Notes: a model not told the origin generated them from the sequence alone. Shown: positions 38,901-48,434, counted from the first letter of the stretch. The stretch is 64,000 nt of DNA from Niastella koreensis GR20-10 (GCF_000246855.1 NC_016609.1:1612001-1676000); one strand, 5' to 3'. Translations and numbers: made by a program.

Positions 38901-39177
38901 CGATCCTGCTATTGATTATTTCCTGGAAGATGGTTCATTCCTGCGGTTGAATACCATAACCCTGGGTTATACCTTACCGCATAGCCTGTTGAAAAAAGCA
39001 GGCATCGCGAACGCCAGGTTTTATGGTACCCTGAACAACCTTCACACATTTACCAGGTACAGCGGCTATGACCCGGAGGTGAACAATACGGATAAACCCA
39101 CCAAAAAAGGTGGTTATGACGACTCTGCATATCCCCGGTCAAAAAGTATTGTTGTTGGTTTGAACTTAACCTTCTAA
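35947..39177 (+). CDS. SusC/RagA-type TonB-linked outer-membrane receptor 3
   Basis: 1076 residues. Signal peptide (ending WQASFAQ), CarbopepD-regulatory-like domain (about 30-105, GTVEDKAGPLEGANVTVTG), DEIVVIGYGTARKKDLTGA, plug with PLYIVDGFQMDDG and TAIYGARGSNGVILITTK, and a full barrel ending in VVGLNLTF. This is the importer of the central pectin cluster. A regulator-site-like block and a perfect -7 box lie directly upstream, and SusD 3 follows 23 bp downstream. Ligand by context: oligogalacturonides released by the lyases and GH28 on either side. Confidence 0.97.
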   Translation: MHKEKTIAFKLMLLVAAILVWQASFAQNGIPVSGTVEDKAGPLEGANVTVTGTNTGTRTDKNGKFSLTVPDKKSTLTISSVGYGTRTVQVGNSTTFHITLDMQDKSMDEIVVIGYGTARKKDLTGATASVSGAEISKIPVTSAAQAITGKIAGVNVVTQSGAPGADINIVVRGGTSITQGNKPLYIVDGFQMDDGLKNIDMNDIETIDVMKDASATAIYGARGSNGVILITTKSGKSGKTQITYNGYQSFEKLAKQLDMMNPEQYADYQYEFQILAGKPDKWAKNFGDSITDPNFYTGASQRTHDTYGGVPGINWQDAMFGGTARLQNHSLSVSGGNDRTKYLLNGSFTGQNGLISHHGFQKENVRFKLNHKINDRVRVDFNTNYNNMQLRGDGSLAGQLKLSLLQPPTGGVRFSNDQLLNTDISLQMQSDDSQYDIYNPIITNDAVTQTKYTRQYTTNAGIEVDVLKNLTWRTQGTFMWQQTRDDLWDDGRTKTSQTYNGPWGHRNNSENQSWQVTNTLNWKKYFGEHNLNVMAGQEVYFSESMKLDNTYSDFPAANFGLNNVAMAKTNYSRASGTSQFALASFFGRVMYSYADRYLLTATLRGDGVSRFAPGKQWGMLPSMSAAWRISEEEFMKDNHIFDQLKLRVGYGTTGNSNIDDYMYVTAYGSTVVYAINNQQVSTLTPSSKLANTDLRWEKTNSFNVGLDLAVLKNRISLSADFYNQQSNNLLLENQIPTSTGYSTQFQNIGSVRNRGFEFVLNTTNINTKEFRWTTGFNISFNRSKVLALYGNTVANNQLIDGNFIVKVGQRLGQFYGYKYDGVYTTDDFNQNANGTYSLKDGVIRLKGGNVANVKPGDIKFASAIGEMDAKNNPVFSTNDRVPMGNGEPNFTGGITNNFAYKGFDLSVFMNFTGGNKVFNANARRFYGPYLPNENTFTAMTNRFRLIDPVTGKETTDLARLAELNPNQYSKKQIWSLHSDNSKSISDPAIDYFLEDGSFLRLNTITLGYTLPHSLLKKAGIANARFYGTLNNLHTFTRYSGYDPEVNNTDKPTKKGGYDDSAYPRSKSIVVGLNLTF

Positions 39178-39200
39178 GCCTAATCAAAAAAAGAACGACA

Positions 39201-41036
39201 ATGAAAAAGATTATCTATAATATCTCAATAGTGGTTTTGGCAGCAGGCATACTTACATCCTGCAAAAAATTCCTCGACAGAAAGAACGAAGCCTCGTTCG
39301 ACAGCCAGTCGACCTTCGAGAATTCCTCGAAAGCCGAAATGGCGGTGCTGGGGATTTACAACTATTCCTTCAACAGGGAGTTATACTATCAGTTGGGTAT
39401 GGGTACCGATGAGTGTATTTCTACAGAAGGAAATACCAACTCAAAGAACATGATCGCCAACTATGTATACTCACCCGATAATGTACCCACAGATACCTAT
39501 ACCTCAATGTACCGTGCCATCGAGTATGCCAACATTTGTATAAAGAATGTGAGCGCTATGAAGGGTACCAGCGATGCCGACCAAAAGAAATTGAACATGC
39601 TGTTGGGCGAGTCGTATGCGTTGCGGGCCATGAGTTATTTAAATGTGGTGCGCTTCTTTGGCGATGTTCCATATCCCACCATTCCCGTGCTGGATGCAGG
39701 AACTTTTGCTTCTTCCCGCGTAAGCAGGGATACTATTTATGATGGTTGTGTGGCCGATCTGCAAAAGGCCATCGACCTGTTGCCCTGGAAAAGCGAAGGC
39801 ATGGTGCCAACCCCCGAACGGTTTACAAAGAATGCAGCCTACGGCATTCTGGCCCGTACGGCATTATATGCAGCCGGCTTCTCCTTACGCTGGGACCTGA
39901 ACACCTACGCGGCCTCGTCGGTAAAACTGGCGCAACGGTCAGATGCTGCCCGCATAAGAGAGTTGTACCAGATCGCTTCCGATGCGTGTAATGCAGTGAT
40001 CCAGAAAGGTGAGAATGGCCTGGTGACAACCTACGAACAGGTGTTCCGTGACCTGGTGAGTGGAAAATACAATATTGAATCGATGCTGGAATACGGCCAG
40101 TACGGTACCGATGCAAACGGAACAGCGAACCAATCGGCCATTGGTTATACAAACGGGATGTTCAGCCATACCAGCAGTATGTATGGAAAAGCGCAACCTG
40201 CCATGGGCGTTATGCCAACCTTTTACTACGATTTCCAGGATGGCGATAAACGCCGCGACGTGAGTATTTGTACATATGGTATAACTGATAAAAACGCCCG
40301 CCAGCTGAACAGCTATGGCGCCAATACCATTGGCAAATACCGGGTTACCTGGAAAACATCAGCAGGTACTGCCATCAACAAACGCGATATCGACTGGCCC
40401 TGGCTGCGGTATTCCGATGTGTTGCTGATGTATGCCGAAGCCCAGAACGAATTGAACAATGCACCTACGCCCAGCGGCATAGCTGCCTACGAACTGGTAA
40501 GAAAACGCGGTTTTGGCGGCGATGCCACTAAAATAGGCACTACGCCCACCACCTACCAGGATTTCAGAAATGCCATCATCAATGAACGCAAGCTGGAATT
40601 ATCATTTGAAGGCTGGCGCAGAACAGACCTGGTGCGTTGGGGCATTCAATATGAAACTCTTACCCAGTGTAAACAAAACCTGATCGATATGGCCGGTAAA
40701 ACAGGTAAATATGCCAACATCGACCAGTACCGTACTTATAAACTGGATATTGCTACCACCTGGAGCGATCCGGTGGTAGCCGTTGCGTTCACCGGTTTTA
40801 AAACAAAGCTCACCGCTGCCGACAGCGCCAATGCAAAAGCAAACGGCCTCACCATTCTGGACATGTACAGCAACGTAGCCATAAGCGGCGGTCAGGTGCT
40901 GGACCCTAATCAACAATGGATAAAGGATATTTTCAGGGGGATTGAGAAAAATAAAACCGAACTGTTGCCCCTGAATACAACCACTACCATCAATAATAAT
41001 CCCGGTTTAGCCGGGGAGCAGCATCCGCTGTATTAG
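39201..41036 (+). CDS. SusD/RagB-type surface glycan-binding lipoprotein 3
   Basis: 611 residues with lipoprotein signal MKKIIYNISIVVLAAGILTSC. Helical SusD core with GESYALRAMSYLNVVRFFGDVPYPT (about residue 135) and C-terminal INERKLELSFEGWRRTDLVRWG (about residue 460), the conserved family block. Forms the lid of receptor 3. The stop codon is followed within two bases by a short heptamer tract, and a perfect 13-bp hairpin lies 73 bp downstream, so most transcription probably ends before the large lyase gene. Confidence 0.96.
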   Translation: MKKIIYNISIVVLAAGILTSCKKFLDRKNEASFDSQSTFENSSKAEMAVLGIYNYSFNRELYYQLGMGTDECISTEGNTNSKNMIANYVYSPDNVPTDTYTSMYRAIEYANICIKNVSAMKGTSDADQKKLNMLLGESYALRAMSYLNVVRFFGDVPYPTIPVLDAGTFASSRVSRDTIYDGCVADLQKAIDLLPWKSEGMVPTPERFTKNAAYGILARTALYAAGFSLRWDLNTYAASSVKLAQRSDAARIRELYQIASDACNAVIQKGENGLVTTYEQVFRDLVSGKYNIESMLEYGQYGTDANGTANQSAIGYTNGMFSHTSSMYGKAQPAMGVMPTFYYDFQDGDKRRDVSICTYGITDKNARQLNSYGANTIGKYRVTWKTSAGTAINKRDIDWPWLRYSDVLLMYAEAQNELNNAPTPSGIAAYELVRKRGFGGDATKIGTTPTTYQDFRNAIINERKLELSFEGWRRTDLVRWGIQYETLTQCKQNLIDMAGKTGKYANIDQYRTYKLDIATTWSDPVVAVAFTGFKTKLTAADSANAKANGLTILDMYSNVAISGGQVLDPNQQWIKDIFRGIEKNKTELLPLNTTTTINNNPGLAGEQHPLY

Positions 41037-41038
41037 GC

Positions 41039-41073
41039 GCTGAACGCAGAACGCTGAAGGCGAAGACCGCGAA
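41039..41073. repeat. Heptamer tract after SusD 3
   Basis: 7-bp words CGCTGAA, CGCAGAA, CGCTGAA, GGCGAAG start two bases after the SusD 3 stop codon. No reverse-complement arm was found, so it is a half element compared with the TAGTGAG copies. Confidence 0.55.
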
Positions 41074-41109
41074 ACGGGTAACCGGCGACTGGTATACTGC
41101 TACTTAATA

Positions 41110-41152
41110 AACTATAGACAGGCATTTACTAATCAATCTCCTGTCTATAGTT
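41110..41152 (+). terminator. Perfect 13-bp hairpin between SusD 3 and the giant lyase
   Basis: AACTATAGACAGG (41110-41122) pairs with CCTGTCTATAGTT (41140-41152) across a 17-nt loop. Only two T residues follow the stem, and the stem is AT-rich, so it may be a terminator, an attenuator in the leader of the next gene, or an mRNA-stabilising structure. Confidence 0.5.
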
Positions 41153-41233
41153 CTTGCCTCTCTCCAATCCATCTCCTGGAAAGACCAACCAAACGATTGT
41201 TAACTATTAAACAAAGTTTAATTGTGCATTGCT

Positions 41234-44200
41234 ATGAGAAAAAATTACACTAACAGGGTACCATACCTGTCATGTCTTGTCCTGGTCTTATCTGTCTTTT
41301 CCCTTCAACACCTGCATGCCCAAACATTGGCTTTTCCCGGAGCCGAAGGCTTTGGCAAATATGCTACGGGTGGAAGGTACGGATCTGTTTACCATGTGAC
41401 CAACCTGAACAATTCAGGCGCAGGCTCCTTACGCGATGCTGTAAGCGCCCCCAACAGGATCGTTGTATTTGATGTGGCCGGTGTTATTCGCATTACCACC
41501 CGCATGGTGGTATCGGCCAACATTTATATTGCCGGACAAACGGCGCCCGGTGAAGGCGTAACAGTGTACGGCAATGGCTGGAGTTTCTCCGGCGCCGACA
41601 ATACCATTTGCCGTTACCTGAAGATCAGGATGGGCATTGTGGGTGATGATGGCAAAGATGCCAACGGGCTTGCTGATGGGCAAAACATCATCTTCGACCA
41701 TTGCTCTGTTTCCTGGGGCCGCGATGAGAACTTCTCCATCAACTCTACCACGGCCAAAAACATTACCATTCAGAATTGTATCATCTCCCAGGGTTTGATG
41801 ACCCACTCAGCCGGCGGGTTGATCCAGGCCGACAGCATTACGCTTTATCGTAACCTTTATGCCGACAATACCACGCGTAACAACAAGATAAAAGGCACCA
41901 ACCAGTATGTAAACAACATTGTATACAACTGGAAGGATGGCGCCTATATCATGGGTGGCGAGTCAGAAGGCAACAGCTATGCCAACGCCACCAACAACTG
42001 TTTTATCGGTGGAACGTCTTATGGCGTACCGCCATTTAACCTGGGTAACCTCAATTACCACATCTATCAAACCGACAATATTTTCGACAGCAGCCGCAAC
42101 GGCCTGTTCGATCCCTATACCATTCCGCCGGCGCAGTTTGTAGGCCCGCCCGATTTTCAGTCGGGCCCATATCCCTACCCGGTATTACCAACCCTGCCTG
42201 CCAACTCGCTGGTAAATTCATTATTACCATCGGTAGGCGCCAGCTTGCCTTACCGCGATTATGCCGACTACTATGTAGTGAATGAAGTAAAATCGTTTGG
42301 TTTGAAGGGCGAACTGATCGCCAATGAAAACTCCCTGCCATTCGGGGCGCCCACTGCCTGGAATTTATGGCCAGGTACGCCTCGTCTGGATACTGATAAC
42401 GACGGCATGCCCGATGCCTGGGAATCGGCGAATGGTACCAATCCGGCCGCTAATGATGCCATGGTGATCACTGCTTCCGGGTACACCAATATAGAAAACT
42501 ACATCAACAGCATTACCGGCAGCAATTCGCAGGATTATTTACGTGCGCCGATGAAACTGAAACAGGACTCTGCCACGCAGAACACCGTGTATCTTTCCTG
42601 GCTCGATTATACCGAGAAAGAGCAGGGATATATCATAGAAAGAATGGTGAATGGCGTGTGGACGCAGGTCGGCACTACCGGGGTGAACATAAACTATTAT
42701 GCCATAACCGGCATGCAACCCGAAGAGGTGGATACCTTCCGGGTAAAGGCGTTTAATGCGCTGGGTGAATCAGGTTATGCAAATGAACTGATCGCCAAAA
42801 GCAAACCGGTGGAAGTGCCGGTGTTGAATCCCGGCACCTTTACACCATCTTTAACCTGGACGGGCGCGCTTAGCACTGACTGGGATAAAGCAACAAAGAA
42901 TTGGGTAGACAGCACCAATACGCCATCGCTGTTTACGGATAGCAGCTCGCTTACATTCCCCGAAGCAGGGGCTGGCAGAACAGTGAACATTACCGCGCCT
43001 ATGGCAGCCGGTGACATTTTAGTGAACAGCAACGGCAATTACACCTTCTCCGGTGCGGGCAGTATTACCGGTACCAGATCGGTGAACAAGGCCGGCAGCG
43101 GTACACTGTCATTGCTTACCAATAATACCTATACAGGTGCTACTGTTTTACATGGCGGCGCCATCCGGTTCGGTACACTCGCCAACGGGGGAGTAGCCAG
43201 TTCTATCGGTTCCTCCGCCAACTATGCCTTTAACTGGGTTTGGAAAGGCGGCAGCTGGTTGTATTCGGGCGGCACCACAAGTACCGACAGAAACGCCACG
43301 CTGGATGCAACTACGGAATTCAATGTAAGCAGCCCAACGAGCACAGTAACCTTTACCGGTGTGCTTGCTGGCGATGGCGGATTGATTAAGTCCGGTCCCG
43401 GTAGAATGGTGGTAAAAAATGCCAACCCATACGCCGGTGAAACGGTTATCAATGGCGGTATCCTGGAAGTAAGCCCGGTAAGCGCGGCTACCCTGGCCGG
43501 TGATATCATCGACAACAACCAGGGCATTGGTACCAGCCAGGTACTGCGGCTGCACAATGGTACCTATGTTACCTCCAATGGCAGTGGCACCATTTACGAG
43601 AACTATCCAATGCAACTGTATATCGACGATAGCACTGTGAATGGGTTTACCTGCGACCGCAATGCCAACCTGAACATGACGGTGCATGGGGCCGGAACCC
43701 TGAATTATACCATTCCTTACTTACGGGAAATTATCCAGGGCGACTGGAGCGATTTTACCGGTACCCTGGTAGCAAACGGTGTTAATACCGATGATGTGTA
43801 CAGTTTGCTGCCGATAGACAATGGTACGGGTTTCCCCAACAACCGCATTGTTACAACCGGTAATACCAAAATTGCTGCTTATAGTAACAACAATACATTC
43901 TCCATCGGTGGGTTGAGTGGTAATGCCGGAACCTGGCTCTCCTGCGGTGGCACCAAATCGCCCACCTTTGGCAATGGATTTACTACGTATGTGGTTGGTG
44001 GCTTGGGTACCGATGAAACCTTTAATGGCATCATCAACGACCACCTGTATGGCTCTGCTGCAGATGGCAGCGGTACCAACACCATTGTTAAAAACGGTAC
44101 GGGCTTGTGGCGGTTGACCGGTAACAATACCTACACCGGCACCACCACCGTACAGGCCGGTAAACTGATTATAAATGGAACGCACAGCGGCAACGGAAAA

Positions 44201-47200
44201 GTGACCGTGAACGATGGCGCTACCCTCGCTGGTAAAGGATCTGTTGCTGCTGAAATCTCGGTGGCTGGTACCCTGGAACCAGGCGACAGCTCCATTGGTA
44301 CATTCACCGGTAAGGATAAGCTTACCCTGCAAACTACCGCAATCACTTCTATAGACATTAACAAGAGCAACAGTACCTGGGATAAGGTGGCTGTTACAAA
44401 AGATATCGTATATGGCGGCACCCTGAAGATCAGTTTCACCGGTACCCCGGCTTCAGGCGATAAGTTTAAAATATTCAACGTGTCGGGCGCTACAAGCGGC
44501 GCCATTATGCAGTTTGATCCGGCCACCCCGGCGCCCGGTTTGTTGTGGGTGTTCAAACCTGCCACCGGCGAACTGCAGATTCAATCACCGAATTTTGTAG
44601 AAGCGCCTGCCAATCTTACCGTGAGTGTACCGGTGGCTAAAGCAGGTCAGCCCAGTGTTGTAAATGTGGGCTGGAACGATAATTCGGATAACGAAGATTA
44701 TTTTGTTGTAGAACGCAGTGCGGACAGCTTGAACTTTATGGATGTGGCGCATGTAACTGCCAATACAACTGCCTATGCCGATGGCGGTTTGCAAAGCGGC
44801 GTGAAATATTACTACCGCGTTAAAGCGCACAGTCCGCTGAATGAATCGGCCTACACCGCTATCGTGGGCGTAACCACGCCGGTTGAAGGCACATTGCCTG
44901 TAACAACCACCAACCCATCACCGGTGCAAAATGCTACCAATGTGTTCCTGAACAATCAAACTGCCACATTAAGCTGGGCTGGAAATTATGCGGATAGTTT
45001 CGATGTATACATCGGGACCAGTGTTGATAGTTTAGTGAAAGCAGGGGAGGTAGTTGCATCGTCAGCGACATTTACGCCTGCCAGCTTAAACCCCAATACT
45101 ACCTATTACTGGCGCATAGATGGTAAAAACAGCAATGGTACTACCACCGGTACCGTATGGAATTTCCAGACGGCGAATATTCCTTTAACAGTGGCTGGTG
45201 ATTATCGCTCAAGAGCAAGCGGTAACTGGGGATCCTCAACGGTAGCTACCGACATCTGGGAAACCTTTGATGGCGCCAACTGGCAAAGCACGGCCATGCC
45301 GCCATCCGGTTCAACCCCAACAGTGACCATTAAAACCGGGCATACCGTAGCCTTGAACGCTACAACCGGGGTTAATAATGTGGTAGTAGAAACCGGCGCC
45401 AGCCTGGTTTCCGGAACAAGCGACGGCGCAAGCGGTACCGCTACACAAAGAAACCTGCGCGTAGCCAGCAGCCTCAATAACTTTGGTACGGTAGGCTCCA
45501 GCACGGTTTCTACCAATCGCGTCAACTTTGAAGGGTATCGCGATAACGGTAAAGTGTTTATCACAGGTACAGGTACCAGCTATCTGAATACATTTACCGT
45601 AAACGGCATAGCGCAAACCGTGGAAGTGGTGATTGACAATAACCTGAACCTGGCCAGTTATTTGCGGGCCAATTATTCAACGGCTACCACACTGCCCTGG
45701 ACCACCGCTCCGCAGAACGATGACAACATCACCATCACTATTAAAGAAGGAAAAACGGTTACCATCGGCAGTTCGGGTTATCTGCAAAATGGCAGCAGTC
45801 CAACTACCAACACCATTGGCGAATTTGGTAACTATACTTTCAATATCAATGGTACGCTCGACATGCGTTCAACCGGTACTTCCTGCGTGGTTGGCCATGC
45901 CACCTTACCGGGCGCCACCACCATCAATGTAAACGGCACCTGGTTAATGGGGAATGCCATTCGCTTCATTACTTCTGCCACTACACCTTCAGTTGGTACT
46001 GTAGTACTGAATATTGGCGACAAAGGTGTTGCCGATGCAGGCGCCAGAACAATTGGCAGCAGCAACGCGGCTACTAATATTGTGGCTACCAACGCCAATT
46101 TTACGCCAGGCGTTTTCTTTAACATTACGGGTGGTGGTTTACTGAAAACAAAAGTAACTACCAGTGCGGTGACCTATCAGATTGGCACTGATAAAACCTA
46201 CAGTCCTGTTAAGCTCACCAATACCGGTACCGCCGATATAATTGGTGTGGGTGTTAAAACCGGCGTAAACTTCCCGGTTGCTGACAGTACCAAACTGGTA
46301 AACAAACTCTATACAGTGGTGCCAGCAGCCCCGGCAACAGACAACCTCACTATTGGGTTGGGTTGGTTAACCGCCAGCCAGGGCGTTAACCTGAATCCTG
46401 CGGCGAGCATGGTACAGGGCCGGTATACCAACAATACCTGGACAGAATTCCCGGCCACGGTTTCCGGCGCGGGTACCTATGCCAATCCGTATTATGCAAC
46501 GGCAGCTGGTTACACCACCTTCGGCAGTTTTGCCGCCGGACAAACAGGCGTCATTAAAGATGTAGAAGCTCCGATTGTGCGTACCAAACCGGTAGCAATT
46601 ACTCTCGGACTGGACGGCACAGCTTCCATCACACCTGCACAGGTGAATGACAGTTCTTATGACCATAGCAGTACTGTAACTTTTGGTGTTTCTCCCAACA
46701 GCTTTACAACAGCCAATGTAGGTGTTGATACCGTGACCCTCACCGTGACCGACGCCAGTGGCAACAGTGCCCAGGGCAAAACAACGGTTACCGTAAAACA
46801 GCGTACGGCGCTCATTGCCTATACCGGTGACAGCACCCAACAGTATAGCGACAAACAAATCCTGACCGCTACATTGACCGATTCTGCAACCGGTACCGTT
46901 TTGAAGAGCAAAGCTGTTCGCTTTAGTCTCGGCAACCAGACCGCAGGCGCGTTAACAGATACTGCAGGTAAGGCAGGCGCCAGCATGTTGCTTATGCAGA
47001 ACCCTGCATTGACTTATATGTTGTACACCACGTTTGCAGACAGCTTGTTTGCACCAGCCATTGACAGTGTTCCGTTTGTTGTTAAACAGGAAGATGCCCG
47101 GGCTTATTACACCGGCAACCTATTTGGATCAACCGGCTCCGGCACTACCACTACCATTGTGTTGAGTGCTACAGTGCGCGACATCACAGCTGAAACAACC

Positions 47201-48271
47201 GCTCCGGCCACTGATCCATATGCGGGAGATATCAGCAAGGCAACGGTGAGTTTCATCGACCGCACAACGAATACAGTAATTGCAACGGTGCCGGTAAGTC
47301 TGGTGAACAACCAGGATTCCAAAACCGGAACAGCTACTTATAACTGGTCCGTTGACCTCGGCGCTGACAATGCAAAAGATTTCACTATCGGCGTGCAGGT
47401 AAATGGTTATTACCAACGCGATGCTGCGGTTGACAATACCATTGTTACCGTATCAAAAGCATTGAAGGAGTTGGTAAGCGGCGGTGGCTTTATACAGTTG
47501 GTACATCCAGCCGGACAAATGGCCGGCGATATAGGCAGCAAGAACAATTTTGGTTTCAATGTGAAATATAATAAGAGCAGTAAAAACCTGCAGGGGAATT
47601 TCAATACCATCATCCGCCGTACAGAGGCAGATGGTGTGCATGTATACCAGGTAAAAGGCAATGTACTGAATACCTTATGGACAATCCCTGGCATAGGCGT
47701 TATCCCGGCCTGGGCCAGCTTTAGCGGCAAAGCCAGCATCCAGGATATTACCAATCCATTGGCGCCGGTTTCTGTAGATGGCAACGCCACGGTGAAGGTC
47801 GACATGACCGACCGTACCGATGCAGGTACCGGAGATGCCATCGCCATTACCATCTGGAACAAAACAGGTGCGGTGTTATTCGCCAGTAACTGGAACGGCA
47901 TCTTTAGTGAACAACAGGTATTGGCCGGTGGAAACATCAACATCAATAACGGCGCTTTCTTACTCGAAACCATCATTTCAGCAATTACGGATGCAGGTGA
48001 TAACAAAGGCCAGGGCAGCTTGCTGAGTGTCGCCATGGCGCCCAACCCGGCTGTTGCCTACACCAATCTTACCATTAATGCCGATGCGCAAAAAGGCAAT
48101 GTGCGCATTAAGGTAACCGACTTGTTTGGCAAGGTGATCGAAACGAAAGAGATCGCTGCAGGCAGGAACACCATTCAATTAGGCAATAGCTACAGACCTG
48201 GAATCTATGTGATTGAAGTAACGCAGGGCCAGGATAGAAAAACAGTTCAGTTGATTAAGTTGACTCAATAG
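41234..48271 (+). CDS. Giant secreted multidomain PL1 pectate lyase with T9SS sorting domain
   Basis: 2345 residues from the ATG at 41234. Order as read: signal peptide; PL1 lyase domain (about 30-380, LAFPGAEGFGKYATGGRYG); Ca loop DTDNDGMPDAWE (about 384); fibronectin III-like domain (about 435-520); beta-helical stretch with autotransporter-type repeats (NNTYTGATVLHGGAIRF, about 620; NNTYTGTTTVQAGKLIING, about 960); two more Fn3-like domains (about 1120-1313); a long beta-helix/adhesin-like region to about 1775; HYR-like Ig domain (to about 1855); further Ig-like modules; a post-COAP-like domain (about 2080-2235); and a type IX secretion C-terminal domain (about 2260-2345). It should be displayed or released outside the cell, cutting polygalacturonate near the uptake complex. 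Confidence 0.9.
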   Translation: MRKNYTNRVPYLSCLVLVLSVFSLQHLHAQTLAFPGAEGFGKYATGGRYGSVYHVTNLNNSGAGSLRDAVSAPNRIVVFDVAGVIRITTRMVVSANIYIAGQTAPGEGVTVYGNGWSFSGADNTICRYLKIRMGIVGDDGKDANGLADGQNIIFDHCSVSWGRDENFSINSTTAKNITIQNCIISQGLMTHSAGGLIQADSITLYRNLYADNTTRNNKIKGTNQYVNNIVYNWKDGAYIMGGESEGNSYANATNNCFIGGTSYGVPPFNLGNLNYHIYQTDNIFDSSRNGLFDPYTIPPAQFVGPPDFQSGPYPYPVLPTLPANSLVNSLLPSVGASLPYRDYADYYVVNEVKSFGLKGELIANENSLPFGAPTAWNLWPGTPRLDTDNDGMPDAWESANGTNPAANDAMVITASGYTNIENYINSITGSNSQDYLRAPMKLKQDSATQNTVYLSWLDYTEKEQGYIIERMVNGVWTQVGTTGVNINYYAITGMQPEEVDTFRVKAFNALGESGYANELIAKSKPVEVPVLNPGTFTPSLTWTGALSTDWDKATKNWVDSTNTPSLFTDSSSLTFPEAGAGRTVNITAPMAAGDILVNSNGNYTFSGAGSITGTRSVNKAGSGTLSLLTNNTYTGATVLHGGAIRFGTLANGGVASSIGSSANYAFNWVWKGGSWLYSGGTTSTDRNATLDATTEFNVSSPTSTVTFTGVLAGDGGLIKSGPGRMVVKNANPYAGETVINGGILEVSPVSAATLAGDIIDNNQGIGTSQVLRLHNGTYVTSNGSGTIYENYPMQLYIDDSTVNGFTCDRNANLNMTVHGAGTLNYTIPYLREIIQGDWSDFTGTLVANGVNTDDVYSLLPIDNGTGFPNNRIVTTGNTKIAAYSNNNTFSIGGLSGNAGTWLSCGGTKSPTFGNGFTTYVVGGLGTDETFNGIINDHLYGSAADGSGTNTIVKNGTGLWRLTGNNTYTGTTTVQAGKLIINGTHSGNGKVTVNDGATLAGKGSVAAEISVAGTLEPGDSSIGTFTGKDKLTLQTTAITSIDINKSNSTWDKVAVTKDIVYGGTLKISFTGTPASGDKFKIFNVSGATSGAIMQFDPATPAPGLLWVFKPATGELQIQSPNFVEAPANLTVSVPVAKAGQPSVVNVGWNDNSDNEDYFVVERSADSLNFMDVAHVTANTTAYADGGLQSGVKYYYRVKAHSPLNESAYTAIVGVTTPVEGTLPVTTTNPSPVQNATNVFLNNQTATLSWAGNYADSFDVYIGTSVDSLVKAGEVVASSATFTPASLNPNTTYYWRIDGKNSNGTTTGTVWNFQTANIPLTVAGDYRSRASGNWGSSTVATDIWETFDGANWQSTAMPPSGSTPTVTIKTGHTVALNATTGVNNVVVETGASLVSGTSDGASGTATQRNLRVASSLNNFGTVGSSTVSTNRVNFEGYRDNGKVFITGTGTSYLNTFTVNGIAQTVEVVIDNNLNLASYLRANYSTATTLPWTTAPQNDDNITITIKEGKTVTIGSSGYLQNGSSPTTNTIGEFGNYTFNINGTLDMRSTGTSCVVGHATLPGATTINVNGTWLMGNAIRFITSATTPSVGTVVLNIGDKGVADAGARTIGSSNAATNIVATNANFTPGVFFNITGGGLLKTKVTTSAVTYQIGTDKTYSPVKLTNTGTADIIGVGVKTGVNFPVADSTKLVNKLYTVVPAAPATDNLTIGLGWLTASQGVNLNPAASMVQGRYTNNTWTEFPATVSGAGTYANPYYATAAGYTTFGSFAAGQTGVIKDVEAPIVRTKPVAITLGLDGTASITPAQVNDSSYDHSSTVTFGVSPNSFTTANVGVDTVTLTVTDASGNSAQGKTTVTVKQRTALIAYTGDSTQQYSDKQILTATLTDSATGTVLKSKAVRFSLGNQTAGALTDTAGKAGASMLLMQNPALTYMLYTTFADSLFAPAIDSVPFVVKQEDARAYYTGNLFGSTGSGTTTTIVLSATVRDITAETTAPATDPYAGDISKATVSFIDRTTNTVIATVPVSLVNNQDSKTGTATYNWSVDLGADNAKDFTIGVQVNGYYQRDAAVDNTIVTVSKALKELVSGGGFIQLVHPAGQMAGDIGSKNNFGFNVKYNKSSKNLQGNFNTIIRRTEADGVHVYQVKGNVLNTLWTIPGIGVIPAWASFSGKASIQDITNPLAPVSVDGNATVKVDMTDRTDAGTGDAIAITIWNKTGAVLFASNWNGIFSEQQVLAGGNININNGAFLLETIISAITDAGDNKGQGSLLSVAMAPNPAVAYTNLTINADAQKGNVRIKVTDLFGKVIETKEIAAGRNTIQLGNSYRPGIYVIEVTQGQDRKTVQLIKLTQ

Positions 48272-48293
48272 CAGGTTTAATTACAAAAGCAGG

Positions 48294-48339
48294 CAAAAGC
48301 AAAAAGCTCCGGCGGTTTCGCCGGAGCTTTTTGCTTTTG
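48294..48339. terminator. Strong bidirectional terminator between the giant lyase and GH78
   Basis: Perfect 21-bp stem CAAAAGCAAAAAGCTCCGGCG (48294-48314 without interruption) with its complement at 48319-48339, loop GTTT. A-rich and T-rich flanks allow termination from both sides of this convergent pair. Confidence 0.9.
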
Positions 48340-48340
48340 T

Positions 48341-48434
48341 CAGTAGTGAGTAGTGAGTAGTGAGTAAACTCGCGAATATTCGGGTGTCTGAAAAATCGGA
48401 AACCCACTCACTACTCACTACTGACTACTCACTC
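48341..48434. repeat. Heptamer-repeat palindromic element, copy B
   Basis: Three TAGTGAG units (48344-48364), a core of about 40 bp, then reverse-complement CTACTCA units reaching 48434. The right arm provides the last codons (Met-Ser-Glu) and the TAG stop of the GH78 gene on the minus strand. Confidence 0.9.

Noticed and set aside
47410-48045. 211-residue antisense frame in the giant lyase
   Set aside because: Shadow of a long, domain-supported gene; no signal, motif or spacing of its own.
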